The notes under the pieces were generated by a model, which was not told where the DNA came from, searched no databases, and saw nothing but the letters and a program-made list of their open reading frames with translations. The position numbers were made by a program, and so were the translations under genes. From the NCBI GenBank assembly GCA_963693085.1, contig OY856409.1, positions 1,339,545,415 through 1,339,609,414 on the forward strand: a stretch of DNA of 64,000 nucleotides, read 5' to 3'. Source of the DNA: Alisma plantago-aquatica (lineage: Eukaryota; Streptophyta; Magnoliopsida; Alismatales; Alismataceae). Positions 46,684 to 57,699 of this stretch are shown one piece after another; within the stretch, counting starts at the first letter, position 1; every line of letters starts with the position of its first letter.

Positions 46684-48224
46684 GAAAAGGCTTCTTATTA
46701 ATGACCAGGCTGGTATATCGACATCACAGTCAATGGCTGCACTTGCTGTTGAAGCCGGAGGCGCGCGTTTCCAACCTAAGTTTTACAGAGACCGATGCAT
46801 GCAATTTTCTAAGCCGAGCTAGGAGATTAAATCTTGCAAAAGGAGATGCCAAAGCAATGCAAAAGTATTTCACAAGAATGCAGAATGTGCACTCGAACTT
46901 TTTCTATGTCATGGATGTAGATGACAGTGGTGTATTAAGGAATGTTTTTTGGGCTGATTGAAGAGCACGATCTTTGTACAAGTACTTTGGTGATGTTGTA
47001 TCTTTTTACAGTACATATCTCACTAATAAATACAAGATTCCATTTGCACCTTTCGTTGGTGTCAACCAGCATGGGCAAACCATCTTGCTTGGTTGTGGGC
47101 TTTTATGTGAAGAGACAACTCAGAATTTTGTATGGCTATTCAAAACATGGTTGTTATGTATGGAAGGTGTGCATCCAAAAGGCATAATTACAGACCAAGC
47201 ACAACCAATTATTAATGTTGTAGCTAAAGTATTCCCTAACAGTAAACATAGATTGTGTTTGTGGCATATAATGAAGAAGTTACCCCAGAAGTTTGAGAAT
47301 TCTGAAGGAGCTCAAAAAGCTATTAAAGGAGTTGTGTATGACTATGTTACGCCTGTTGATTTTGAAGCCAGGTGGGCTGAATTGGTAAGTGTCCACAATT
47401 TACAGCAAAATAGATGGGTTCAATAGATGTACCCTATCCGTGAGATGTGGGTGCCATGCTATGTCAAAATTTCATTTTGGGCTGGAATGTCTACAACACA
47501 AAGGAGTGAATCAATAAATGCATTTTTCAAAGGATATTTCAAAGAGAGAACCTCACTGAAGGAATTTGTTCAACAATTTGAACTTGCTGTAAGTGCCAAG
47601 TTTAAGAAAGAAGTTGAAGCAGACTATGCGTGTATTCACAAAAATCCAGTTATGCGGACTTCATTTGAAATGGAGGGACAGATTGCTAAATGGTATACTC
47701 TGGAAATCTTGAAGAAATTTCAAAGAGAGCTATAGGGACTAATGTACTGCAACACAACTAAAACATACTCATCCAGGCCATATGCTTGCTTTGAAGTATT
47801 GGAAAAGAAAAGGATACTTGTTGATAGCAATATTTTTTTGCCACAAACTAAGTCTTTTAGTGTTGTCTTTAACACTCAACTCCAGGGAGCTATTTGCTAT
47901 TGTTTGATGTTTGAATCATCAGGCATTGTATGTAGACACATGTTTGTAGTCTATATTTTCTTAGGAATTGACAAATTGAATGAGGAGTACCACTTGATTG
48001 ATAGATGGAGGAAAGATGTGAAGCGAATTGTAACCAAACCTGATACCATCGAATCTGTTGACTATTCTAACTCTGTCAATCGGTATAATGCTGTTATACA
48101 AAATGTTGAGTTGCTAGCCGAATCAGCTGCCATTTTTGAAGAAAAATTTGATGAAATTATGAGAGGTTTGGAAAAAGTAAAAAGGGACATTGGTCTAGCA
48201 GACACGGTAATTAATGCCAAGTGA
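46684..48224 (+). pseudogene. FAR1-like gene, MULE core and SWIM exon after the Copia insert
   Basis: Continues QQK|RLLINDQAGIST from 37449. It carries the MULE core and the SWIM finger (CYC...CRH). It has four lesions: a shift near 46790 and stops at 46959, 47424 and 47733. It ends at an intron of about 74 bp (48225-48298). Confidence 0.87.
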
Positions 48225-48298
48225 ATAAAAATTTTGTTGTAGTTGATTTACAACTATCATTTTTGGATTATAATAAACAAGTATCGTATTTTCTTCCA

Positions 48299-48431
48299 GG
48301 TTGATGAACCACATATTGATAGGTGCATCAAAAATCCAAATATGGCCGGTCAAGTTGGTCGTCCACGTAAGAGAAGGCTCAAGTCTTTTGAAGAAAGAAT
48401 GCACAAAACCCAGAAACGTCAAAACATGTAG
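48299..48431 (+). pseudogene. FAR1-like gene, last exon
   Basis: Acceptor TTCCAG. Encodes VDEPHIDRCIKNPNMAGQVG and RPRKRRLKSFEERMHKTQ, then a stop. A basic, nuclear-localisation-like tail is typical of FAR1 relatives. Confidence 0.75.
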
Positions 48432-48769
48432 CATATTATGAAAAATACAGATTTTTTTAAGATAGATAGACAGTGATAGTCTTTTGAGATAGCTAGACAG
48501 TGATAGCTCAACCACACACACTTAAAGATAGATATATAGATTATAGTAAAGAAAAAGTATACTTGAGAGAGATACAGTGACAGCTCACTAACTTATAGTG
48601 CAAACAGTGGAAACATAATTTTGTATGTGGTGCCATTTTGTAATTTTGTAACTAAATCCGATCGCAAAAGTTTATATTTGTAGATCATTTGTTTCTTATG
48701 TGGTGCCATTTTGTATTTTCACATATTTTGCTTGTTCAAATATTTACGCTCATTGAGTACTAAAGTAGT

Positions 48770-49640
48770 CACGTTGACACATTCAACACTCATGTAGGTG
48801 CGCGTGTCACTCAAGTCTTTAAAGTATGTGTGTTCACGATACAAGTGGGTGCACTCAGTAGTGAAGTAGGCACATTTAGATGTCAAGTAGGCTCATCTAG
48901 CATTAAATAGGTGCATTTAGCAAAAAAGTAGGCACATTCACCTCAAAAGTAGGCACATTTAAAATTTAGCATGTGTCACTCAAGTGCGCACATTGAGCAC
49001 TAAAGTAGGCGTGTACACATGTATAAGTAGGCGCATCTACATTGCAAGAAGGCGCATGTATAATTAAAGTAGGCACGTTCATATTGAAAGTAGGCCCATT
49101 CAACAATCAAATAGGTGCATTCAACGATCAAGTAGGCACATATAGCATTAAATAGGCGCAATTAGCATTAAAGTAGGCACGTTTACGAGGCGCATCTACA
49201 TTGCAAGTAGGCGTATTCACCTTAAAGTAGGCGCGCATAGCAAAAAAAGTAGGCTCATTTAGAATTTAGCATCTGTCACTCAAGTACGCGCATTGAGCAC
49301 CAAAGTAGGAGCGTACACATGTATAAGTAGGCGTGTCGAGCAGTCAAATAGGTGCATCTACATTGCAAGAAGTTGCATGTACAAGTAAAGTAGGTAAATA
49401 GGCCCATTCAATAGTCAAATATGCGCATTCAGCAGTCAAGTAGGCTCATCTAGCATTAAATAGGCGTATTTAGCATTAAAGTAGGTGTGTTTACATTGTA
49501 AGTAGGCGTATATACATTAAATGAGGCCGGTTAAATGTACAACTACAAATTAGGTGCATTGCTAAAGTTAGGCTTACAAAATATGTTACAAAATATGTTA
49601 CATTTAGGCGCATCTGCTGAATGTTAACATGAGTGTTAGG
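48770..49640 (-). repeat. Decamer array 2 (AAGTAGGCGC) between the two MULE genes
   Basis: About 870 bp of AAGTAGGCGCAT and variants (GGCACA, GGTGCA, GGCTCA), inverted relative to arrays 1 and 3. Cassettes such as GCAAAAAAGTAGGC..CATTTA and CATTAAATAGGCGC recur. Small satellites of the same word are at 49955-50040, 50865-50900 and 51285-51345. Confidence 0.92.
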
Positions 49641-50729
49641 CTCATTCATCATTCCCATTGAGTATACTACATTTTTATTTCAATATCTGTATTGCAAATG
49701 TCCCTCTCATCCTGTGGATAGTGTTGGCTGTAGTTTGATCACCAACAATGTCCTCACCATCCATTATTCTTTTTATCCAATGAAGCGTGAAAATACTACA
49801 GTCATTGCTATCAGCTGGCTGTTGTGGACAGTTCCTGCAGTACTGGAGTTTCCAATCTTTGACATTGTGGTCCAAGCTGGTGCTAAAAGTATCTTTCAAC
49901 CACTTTGCCTTCAAACAAATAATTCAAACAAATAATTCAAATGTCAGATTGCAATCAATAGGCACATTAGGCGCACTACAGCAAGATGTAGGCACATTGC
50001 AGCAAGATGTAGTCGCATCACCGAAATTTGTAGGCACAATACTACTTACTATTTGACATGCCAACTTCTCATGCACGTTCTTTGGTAGATGTGGCATTGT
50101 TCTTTTCTTTGCAACACGTGATAATGATGCACTGTTGTAATGAATTATAAGCTTTTCTTTCATGTGAATCTCTATAAAATGCCAATGCCAAGCACCATAA
50201 TTAGTTTTTCTTTGCATTTTATCTCATCCATTCTTCTCTTTAAGTACATGTTTATGTAATCTTCATGAGAACTAACTATTGCAAGACACGTGTTAACATG
50301 AAATATTAGAGGCATAGGACGATCTTCAGTTGGCACGTAATTTTTCTAAAAGATATGAATGATGGATTGTATGTACTATGTACACCAAAAAAATAATGAA
50401 TTGTTAGTAATGCTTATTTCAGATTTGAAATATATAAGTGTAGTTTCATGTTAACATAGTAAATTTCTTACCATTTCAGATATCAACCCCTGATATTATA
50501 GTGTTGGAAACAAGTCATCCGACATCACTCCAACATCTTCATACGACCATAGTGGTTTACCAATAGTATAATTTGATAATATCTCTTGTAGAAAGTTTTG
50601 ATCTGCATCATCAAGGTGTTCTATTGTTGTTTTATCTAGCTTGATGTGAAGACGAGTTAAGGAGTTGTCCTTCACTATTGGTGAATCTTCTAATAATTGA
50701 ATAGGAATGATCTGTTCGCTTTGTGAGTT

Positions 50730-51262
50730 GTATTGTGCTAATCCTTCCAATAGGGCAATATCCATGGTGCTTGGAGTGGGTTTATCGGTTGACTTGCCGC
50801 ATCTTGGTTCATAAAGGCACACATACTAAGTTTCAAAAAATGCACTACAAGTGAAATATAACTAGGCGCACACCAAGTGAAATATAAGTAGGCGCACAGA
50901 AATACCTGTTGTTTCAACAAATTTTTCTTGATGTTGTAGAGATTCAGCGATATCTATTCCTGATGGTGACTTATGGGGTGACTTCGCGCATTCTGTTTCA
51001 TAACAGTGGCATTCAATTTTATATACTATTGCCGCACATAAAATACAATATTACACATTTCAAATGTAACTAGGTAGGAGCACCCAAATACCTAATGTTT
51101 TAGTAAAATTTTCTTCATTTTTTTTGGATTCTGGTGATAGCAGGGGATTTTCTCCTTGATGTTTTTCATTGTGATTTGGAGACTCTTCATTCCCTTGATG
51201 TGACATAGCCATATCCGTTGTAGTTGGCATATGGGGCGACTTGCCACATTCTGTTGCATAAA
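50730..51262 (-). repeat. Triplicated coding block inside the Ulp1-like gene
   Basis: Three related segments: YATECGKSPHMPTTTDMAMS (about 51262-51200), YETECAKSPHKSPSGIDIA (about 51003-50940) and YEPRCGKSTDKPTPSTMDIA (about 50815-50755). Intron-like sequence with the decamer lies between them. Confidence 0.75.
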
Positions 51263-52424
51263 ATTGGCATTCAAATTTAAAATAAGCGCACATATTAATT
51301 GCAAATAGGCACACATGAATTGCAAATAGGCGCACAAATTGAAAAAGGTGCATAGATATATCTGATGTTTCATTATCTTTTACTTCTTGTGATGGCTGCA
51401 GAGGATATTCTTCATTACATATGTATATCTTCTGCTTGTTTTTCTCTCTATGGTTGGTATTGTCCTCTACAAATGGCTGTGAGTAGTTAATCTTTGCAAG
51501 CCTGTGCTCCATCACTATTTTGGCAGTGTGTAGCTCATCACAATAATTGTGAAGTTCATCGAGATCAGTTTGCATTTTCAAAAATATTTTTTGTACTATT
51601 TTTCTTTGTGCTCTATGATACATTTTTCTATCAGTAGTTCATTCTTTAGTGATGCAATCTCAGCAAGTAGGCTTTAGATTTGGTTATTAGCCTCTGATGC
51701 ATCTTCGCGGACTTGTTCTGAACTTTTTGAAGTCAGATGCCGTAATTGTTGTTCAAATGTCACAATTGTGGACTTCTGTAAATTTTTAGTCGTCATTGTA
51801 GCTAGTTGTATATTCTTTTTTCACAGTATGGCTGAAAGCCGCATCTTGTATGACCATTTGTTGATGATCAGATCTTCATCAGGGTAATCTCTTGGAATGA
51901 ACTTCAACATCTCTAAAAGCCAAGGCTGCGAAAAGAGTTTTCGCATCATAATTTACAATAGTTCAAATTATCAAGCACATTCATAAGAGTTAAAAATTAA
52001 CATTGAATATTACTATGAGGATGAGTGTGCATCCTTTCATATATCCTCCTCCATTATTCTACTCTTTCAAAAACTCAAATCCTTGACAAAGATGTTCTTG
52101 CACAGCAACAACCCAATCATAATCGTTTATATGATCCAAATCTTCAGTGTAAGGATATAGACAGTTCATGATTTGACTGGATCCGCTAGGGAACAGGAAG
52201 TGGCCAAACAATGCCACTAACAACAACTTAACTCTATCCCTTTGCAACTCTTTTTTATTTGCTTGAAGGGTGGTGAACTTCTCTACAATTGCTGGTAGTC
52301 TTGGATCTCTGCCATCAAAAAACTTTTGACGTATGTATGAAGTTGGTGCTTTATTTAGGAACCTTTTAAAATGGATCCTCCCAGCTGAAATATCAGGTGC
52401 CATTTAAGTAAGTTAGCAAACTAT

Positions 52425-55400
52425 ATAGGTATATGCGCCTACTTCTAATGTATGCGCCTACTTCTAATGTATGTGCCTACTTGATCGTGAATGCGCCTAC
52501 TTAAGATGAGTACGCACCTACTTAATGCCTACTTAATGCATACATGCCTACTTAATGTGCCTACTTAATGCGCCGACTTGATCATGAATGGGCCTACTTA
52601 ATGCATATGCACCTACTTCTAATTTGAATGCGCCTACTTCTAATTTGAATGTGCCTACTTCTAATATATATATGCATACTTGTAATGCGCCTACCTGGGT
52701 TTGGATCGATGCACCTACTTAATGCATATGTGCCTACTTCTGGGATGAAATGTGCCTACTGTTGTCTACTGGTATGAAATGTGCCTACTTGAGTGATGCA
52801 CACGCCTACTTAATGCATATGCGTCTACTTCTAATTTGGATGCGCCTAGTTCTGGTATGGAATGTGCCTACTGTTTTGTACTGGTATGAAATGTGCCTAC
52901 TTAAAGTGTATGAAGTGCCTACGAAATGCGCCTGGATCGATGCACCTACATAATGCATATGTTCCTACTTCTAATTTGAATGCGCCTACTTCTAGTATGC
53001 ACCTACTTAATGCGCCGACTTGATCGTGAATGGACCTACTTAATACATATGTGCCTACTTATAATTTGAACGCGCCTACTTCTGATGCGAAATGCGCCTA
53101 CTTCTAATGTATATGTGCATACTTGTAATGTGCCTACTTGGGCTTGGATCGATGCGCCTAGTTAATGCATATGCGCCTACTTCTGGTATGAAATGCGCCT
53201 ACTTGAGTGATGTGCGTGCCTACTTAATGCATATGCGCCTACTTCTAATTTGGATGCGCCTAGTTCTGGTATGAAATGTGCCTACTATTTTCTACTGGTA
53301 TGAAATGTGCCTACTTAAAGTGTATGCGCCTACTTCTAATTTGAATGCACCTACTTAAAGTGTATGCGCCTACTTGATCGTGCATGCGCCTAGTTAAGAT
53401 GAGTATGCACCTACTTGGGCCTAGATCGATGCGCCTACTTAATGCATATGCACCTACTTCTGGTATGAAATGCACCTACTGTTGTCTACTGGTATGAAAT
53501 GTGCCTACTTGAGTGATGCATGCACGCTCCTACTTAATGCATATGCACCTACTTCTAATTTGGATGCGCCTACTTCTGGTATGAAATGCGCCTACTGTTG
53601 TCTACTGGTATGAAATGCGCCTACTTGAGTGATGTGCGCGCCTACTTAATGCATATGCACCTACTTCTAATTTGGATGCGCCTACTTCTAATTTGGATGT
53701 GCCTACTTCTGGTATGACATGCGCCTACTTCTGGTATGACATGCGCCTACTGTTGTCTACTGGTATGAAATGCGCCTACTTGAGTGATGTGCACGCCTAC
53801 TTAATGCATATGCGCCTACTTCTAATTTGGATGCGCCTACTTCTAATTTGGATGTGCCTACTTGTGGTCTGAAATGCGCCTACTGTTGTCTACTGGTATG
53901 AAATGTGCTTACTTGAGTGATGTGCGTGCCTACTTAATGCATATGTGTCTGCGCCTATTTCTAATTTGAATTCACCTACTTCTGGTATGAAATGCGCCTA
54001 TTATTGTCTACTGGAATGAAATGCGCCTACTTGAGAGATGTGCACGCCTACTTAATGCATATGTGCCTACTTCTAATTTGGATGTGCCTACTTCTAATTT
54101 GGATGCGCCTACTTCTAGTATGAAATGTGCCTACTGTTGTCTACTGGTATGAAATGTGCCTACTTGAGTGATGCACACGCCTACTTAATGCATATGCGCC
54201 TATTTCTAATTTGAATGCACCTACTTCTCGTATGAAATGCACCTACTATTGTCTACTGGTATGAAATGTGCCTACTTGAGTGATGTGTGTGCCTACTTAA
54301 TGCATATGCGCCTATTTCTAATTTGAATGTGCCTACTTCTGGTATGAAATGTGCCTACTGTTGTCTACTGGAATGAAATGTGCCTACTTGAGAGATGTGC
54401 GTGCCTACTTAATGCATATGCGCCTACTTCTAATTTGGATGCGCCTACTTCTAATTTGGATGTGCCTACTTCTGGTATGAAATGCGCCTACTGTTGTCTA
54501 CTGGTATGAAATGAGCCTACTTGAGTGATGTGCGCGCCTACTTAATTCATATGCGCCTATTTCTAATTTGAATGTGCCTACTTCTGGTATGAAATGCACC
54601 TACTGTTGTCTACTGGTACGAAATGTGCCTACTTGAGTGATATGCCTACTTCTAATTTGGATGCGCCTACTTCTAATTTGAATGTGCCTACTTCTGGTAT
54701 GAAATGCGCCTACTGTTGTCTACTGGAATGAAATGCGCCTACTTGAGAGATGTGTGCACCTACTTAATGCATATGCGCCTACTTCTAATTTGGATGTGCC
54801 TACTTCTGGTATGAAATGTGCCTACTGTTGTCTATTGGTATGAAATGCGCCTACTTGAGTGATGCGCGCGCCTACTTAATGCATATGCGCCTACTTCTAA
54901 TTTGGATGCGCCTGCTTCTAATTTGGATGTGCCTGCTTCTGGTATGAAATGTGCCTACTGTTGTCTACTGGTATGAAATGCGCCTACTTGAGTGATTTGC
55001 ACGCCTACTTATTGCATATGCGCCTATTTCTAATTTGAATGTGCCTACTTCTGGTATGAAATGCGCCTACTATTGTCTACTGGAATGAAATGCGCCTACT
55101 TGAGAGATGCGCGCGCCTACTTAATACATATGTGCCTACTTCTAATTTGTATGCCCCTACTTGTAATGTATATGTGCATACTTGTAATGCGCCTACTTGG
55201 GCTTGGATCTATACGCCTACTTAATGCATATGCGCCTACTTCTGGTATGAAATGTGCCTACTGTTGTCTACTGGTATGAAATGTGCCTACTTAATGCATA
55301 TGCGCCTACTTCTAATTTGGATGCGCCTACTTCTGGTATGAAATGCACCTAATTGTAATGTATATGTGCATACTTGTAATGCGCCTACTTGGGCCTACTT

Positions 55401-55560
55401 TAGTTATACCTGCATGGATGGATGTGTCTACTTGCACGTGAATGGGCCAGGATCGATGCGCCCACTTAAAGTATTTGCGCCTACTTGTAATGTGAATGCA
55501 CCTAATATAGTTGAAAATGAGCCTAGTTTAGTCACTAATGCACCTACTTGCATTTCAAGC
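52425..55560 (+). repeat. Decamer array 3 (GCGCCTACTT) in the Ulp1-gene intron
   Basis: This 3.1-kb array is the largest. GCGCCTACTT and variants recur every 10-25 bases. From about 52750 a higher-order unit of roughly 110-160 bp is visible, marked by TTGTCTACTGGTATGAAATG, CTTAATGCATATGCGCC and TTCTAATTTGGATG in order, about 18 times. ORFs here (MRLL..GMKCAYL) are by-products. Confidence 0.95.
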
Positions 55561-56231
55561 GATAAATTAGGCACTATATAGTAGAAAAAGTAGACGATCA
55601 TTTCATCGAGCAGCTGTTGTGCATCATTGAATAGGTCATTACCTTTGACAGGAAGAGGTAGGAGCTCCCTTAGATGGCTTGCCTTGAACTCCACAATCCT
55701 TCAACCGAATTTGAACACAACCTCATCTTTGTTATAACACGAAGCAAGATCGTGTATCAGAACTGCATCATTGAGAGGTATCCTCTTGATTTGCAAGAGT
55801 GATTGGAATGGGGTCCTTGTGAAAATGAGTTTTTCCTCATCAATAACTGTCATGTAACTATTGTGGAAGATCTTCCATGAACACCTTGACTTGACCAGCT
55901 TTTGCTTATCCTCAGCTTCATCATCTTCATCATCCTCTTTGTCTACAATTTGCTTCTGTATCTTCGCCTTCTTTTAGTCTTTGCTGGGTGTCAATTCAGC
56001 AGTTGACGACCCTCTTTTTGCAGCAGTTGACGACCCTCTTTCTTCAGTTTGTGCCCTAATTTGCTCCGCGCCCTTGTTGCTTGCGATCTTCTCAGCAGTT
56101 GCGTCCTTCATCGCTTCCTTCTCAGTAGTAGAAGAGCTAGCCCCCGCAGTAGAAGAGCTAGCCCCCACAACAGTTGTTGTCTTCCTTCTTCCCACTAGCT
56201 TCAACGACCTCCTTGCGCTCTCAAGGGTCAT

Positions 56232-56771
56232 CGTATCTTATAAGTCGTCGTCGGAGTCATCCCTTGTGGTACGGAGATTGGATCCATGATTTAGGGCCAG
56301 AGAACAGCAGAGGAGACAGAGAGAAGGAGGTGGTGTGAGGTGCTTTCCGCAGTGTGCGAAAGGAGTAGGCGCGGGCGGCAGGGAAGTGTGTGCGACACAA
56401 TGTCGGAAGTGTGTGCGGCGCAATGGTGGAAGTGGGCACAGCGCAATGGCGGAAGTGGGCGCACTGGTGGTCGGTGCAATGGAGGAAGTCAGATGCCAGT
56501 TTTGGGGGGAAAATCGGGGGGATCTTAGGGACATGTGGGGCGCATTTTTTGGGGGAGAAAGAGGGATCGCAGGGGGGCCTACCGGTTCATGGTAGTAGTT
56601 GAGACCAGCCATTTATCGGATCGGTTCGCTTGGGTTGGTTCAGCTGTCAGACTGCTCAGAAAAAATCAGGTGTGTGTAGTGGGGTAGGTGGCTAGCTGGG
56701 CAGTTGGATAGGCGGTTTTCCACCACGTGCGGGACGCGTCAAACCGCCAGAGCGTTTCCAAAATTAAGTCC
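56232..56771. other. 5' flank of the Ulp1-like gene
   Basis: GC- and G-rich 56300-56620, with small duplications of GCGCAATGG.GGAAGTGGGC. Probably the Ulp1-like gene's promoter or leader, and perhaps a MULE terminal region. ORFs on both strands have no motif. Confidence 0.4.
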
Positions 56772-56781
56772 AAATAAAAAC

Positions 56782-57360
56782 TATTGTTCACATGCCTGTG
56801 TTTGCTTCTTGAGCAGGGTGTCTGCAGGTGACGTGTCTGTGTGTTGTTTTTCTAGCAACTAGGGTGTCTTCTTAGCACATAGTTTAGTGCATGCTTTTAC
56901 TTGGCACGCAGTTCAATTTTTTTCTTTTTACATTTCTAATATATATAATAATTTTCACCTATTTTGTTATTTAATTATTTATTAGGAATAGTAGGATGAG
57001 GGGGCATTAGTTGACAAGCAATTATGTATGCCACGTCTTAAATGTAACGTATCACCATATATAATATTTAAGAAACTTTTCATTGTTTTTTAAAATTACA
57101 AATCGGTCCATGTGTTTATACACTACACTTTTATCTTCTTTTTTATGTTGTATAATGAGACTCATCAATACTATATAAGAAAGTTCGTGGGGAGGAATGA
57201 AATTTTCGTCAATCTTTTTTGGAATTATAGACCGGTCTGTGCGTGTACACTACATTTTTGTTCTTTCTTTTTAAAATTTTACAATCTATAAGGAAGGTAA
57301 TCTATAGTATATAAGAAGCCTAAGGAGGAGGCTAAATGCAATTTTTTCTATTTTTTTTAG
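56782..57360. other. Non-coding, diverged repeats
   Basis: Two similar AT-rich segments (57110-57230 and 57230-57350) share TACAAATCGGTCCATGTG / TATAGACCGGTCTGTGCG and TACACTACA..TTTT. They may be part of an old retrotransposon. No gene seen. Confidence 0.4.
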
Positions 57361-57690
57361 TTACAAATAGGTGCATGTTGTGGTCTTGTACATGTTGATG
57401 TTGATCTTTGTGTCCATGAATGAGACTGTCATAGTACCACTGCGCACATGAATGTCGACATCAGCTGTAGACAAGAACGACCTTCCCAAGATAATGGGAA
57501 TCTTCCTATCCTCCGACTCCATATCAAGTACAATGAAATCTGCTGGGAACACCACGTCTTTCTCTTTGTCTATCATCAGCAAGACATCATCCACTCTATC
57601 CCTAGGCACTTTTATGGATCTATCTACCAACTGGAGAGTGCAATGTGTCGGCTTAAAATAAAATAGCCTACTATGGAACGTCCTTTTCAC
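57361..57690 (-). pseudogene. Gypsy (Athila/Tat-like) retropepsin-region fragment
   Basis: The translation shows LVDRSIKVPRDRVDDVLLMI, FPADFIVLDMESEDRKIPII and LGRSFLSTADVDIHVRSG. This is the region after the protease active site in plant Gypsy polyproteins of the Athila/Tat type. The catalytic DTG part and everything else are missing, so this is a fragment. Confidence 0.75.
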
Positions 57691-57699
57691 ACCCCAAAC

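Larger units (their letters stand above)
35346..48431 (+). pseudogene. FAR1-like MULE transposase, split by a Copia insertion
   Basis: FAR1-type proteins are MULE-derived, with an N-terminal FAR1 DNA-binding domain, a DDE transposase core and a SWIM zinc finger. Coding blocks: acidic exon 35346-35568 (DEEEEEVEVDFEELEHG); FAR1 domain 37075-37449 (FDSIDEVKVFYRRFG, NYCNDHNHVM); then, after the Copia element, 46684-48224 with the MULE core (KYKIPFAPFVGVNQHG, ITDQAQPIINVV, FPNSKHRLCLWHIMKKLP), FAGM-type WAGMSTTQRSESINAFFKG, and SWIM (ICYCLMFESSGIVCRHMF); a last exon 48299-48431 is basic (GRPRKRRLKSF). Damage includes a net +1 shift near 46790, stops at 46959, 47424 and 47733, and Tyr in place of the first catalytic Asp (SFYSTYLTN where FDTTY is usual). 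It is dead. Confidence 0.88.
49675..56231 (-). pseudogene. Ulp1 (C48)-like protease gene of the MULE, decayed
   Basis: Coding segments on the minus strand: N-terminal exon 56231-about 55590 (Ser/Thr/Ala-rich start, then WKIFHNSYMTVIDEEKLIFT and NDAVLIHDLASCYNKDEVV, resembling DUF1985/plant-mobile-domain proteins); exon 52384-52059 (KAPTSYIRQKFFDGRD, DRVKLLLVALFGHFLFPSG); a coiled-coil stretch at about 51860-51590; three similar YxxxCxKSP blocks at 51262-50730; and the C-terminal protease part with GAWHWHFIEIHMKEKLIIHY (50200-50120) and CPQQPADSNDCSIFTLHW (49840-49780), carrying the catalytic His and Cys. The usual catalytic Asp (YDS) is Asn (YNS). Stops at 55974 and 55697 and in the coiled coil show decay. 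Intron 52385-55590 is filled by array 3. Exon edges other than 52384 are approximate. Confidence 0.75.
34692..56771. mobile_element. Large decayed MULE carrying FAR1-like and Ulp1-like genes
   Basis: A plus-strand FAR1/MULE transposase gene (35346-48431) and a minus-strand Ulp1-like gene (56231-49675) face each other. Both lie in a region saturated with one private decamer. MULEs carrying Ulp1-like genes are known in plants (Kaonashi and CUMULE types). Possible ends: AAATAAAAAC occurs at 34682-34691 and at 56772-56781. Just inside, GACGCACCCCGGAAGCGGTGG on the left aligns imperfectly with the inverted right GACGCGTCCCGCACGTGGTGG. The boundary claim is weak because the 10-mer is AT-rich and the inverted repeat short. 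Without the 9.2-kb Copia insert the element would be about 12.8 kb. Confidence 0.5.

Noticed and set aside
52425..55560. Regularly spaced short repeats as a possible CRISPR array
   Set aside because: The spacers are themselves repeated and AT-rich, the repeat unit is only 10 bp and varies at its CpG, and the context is a plant MULE intron.
52750..55579. ORFs translating to MRLL..GMKCAYL-type repeats
   Set aside because: They are frames through the decamer array, on the opposite strand to the gene whose intron they fill.
56238..56612. Pro/His/Ala-rich ORF upstream of the Ulp1-like gene
   Set aside because: The region is GC-rich with ORFs on both strands in several frames, and no motif continues into the next exon.
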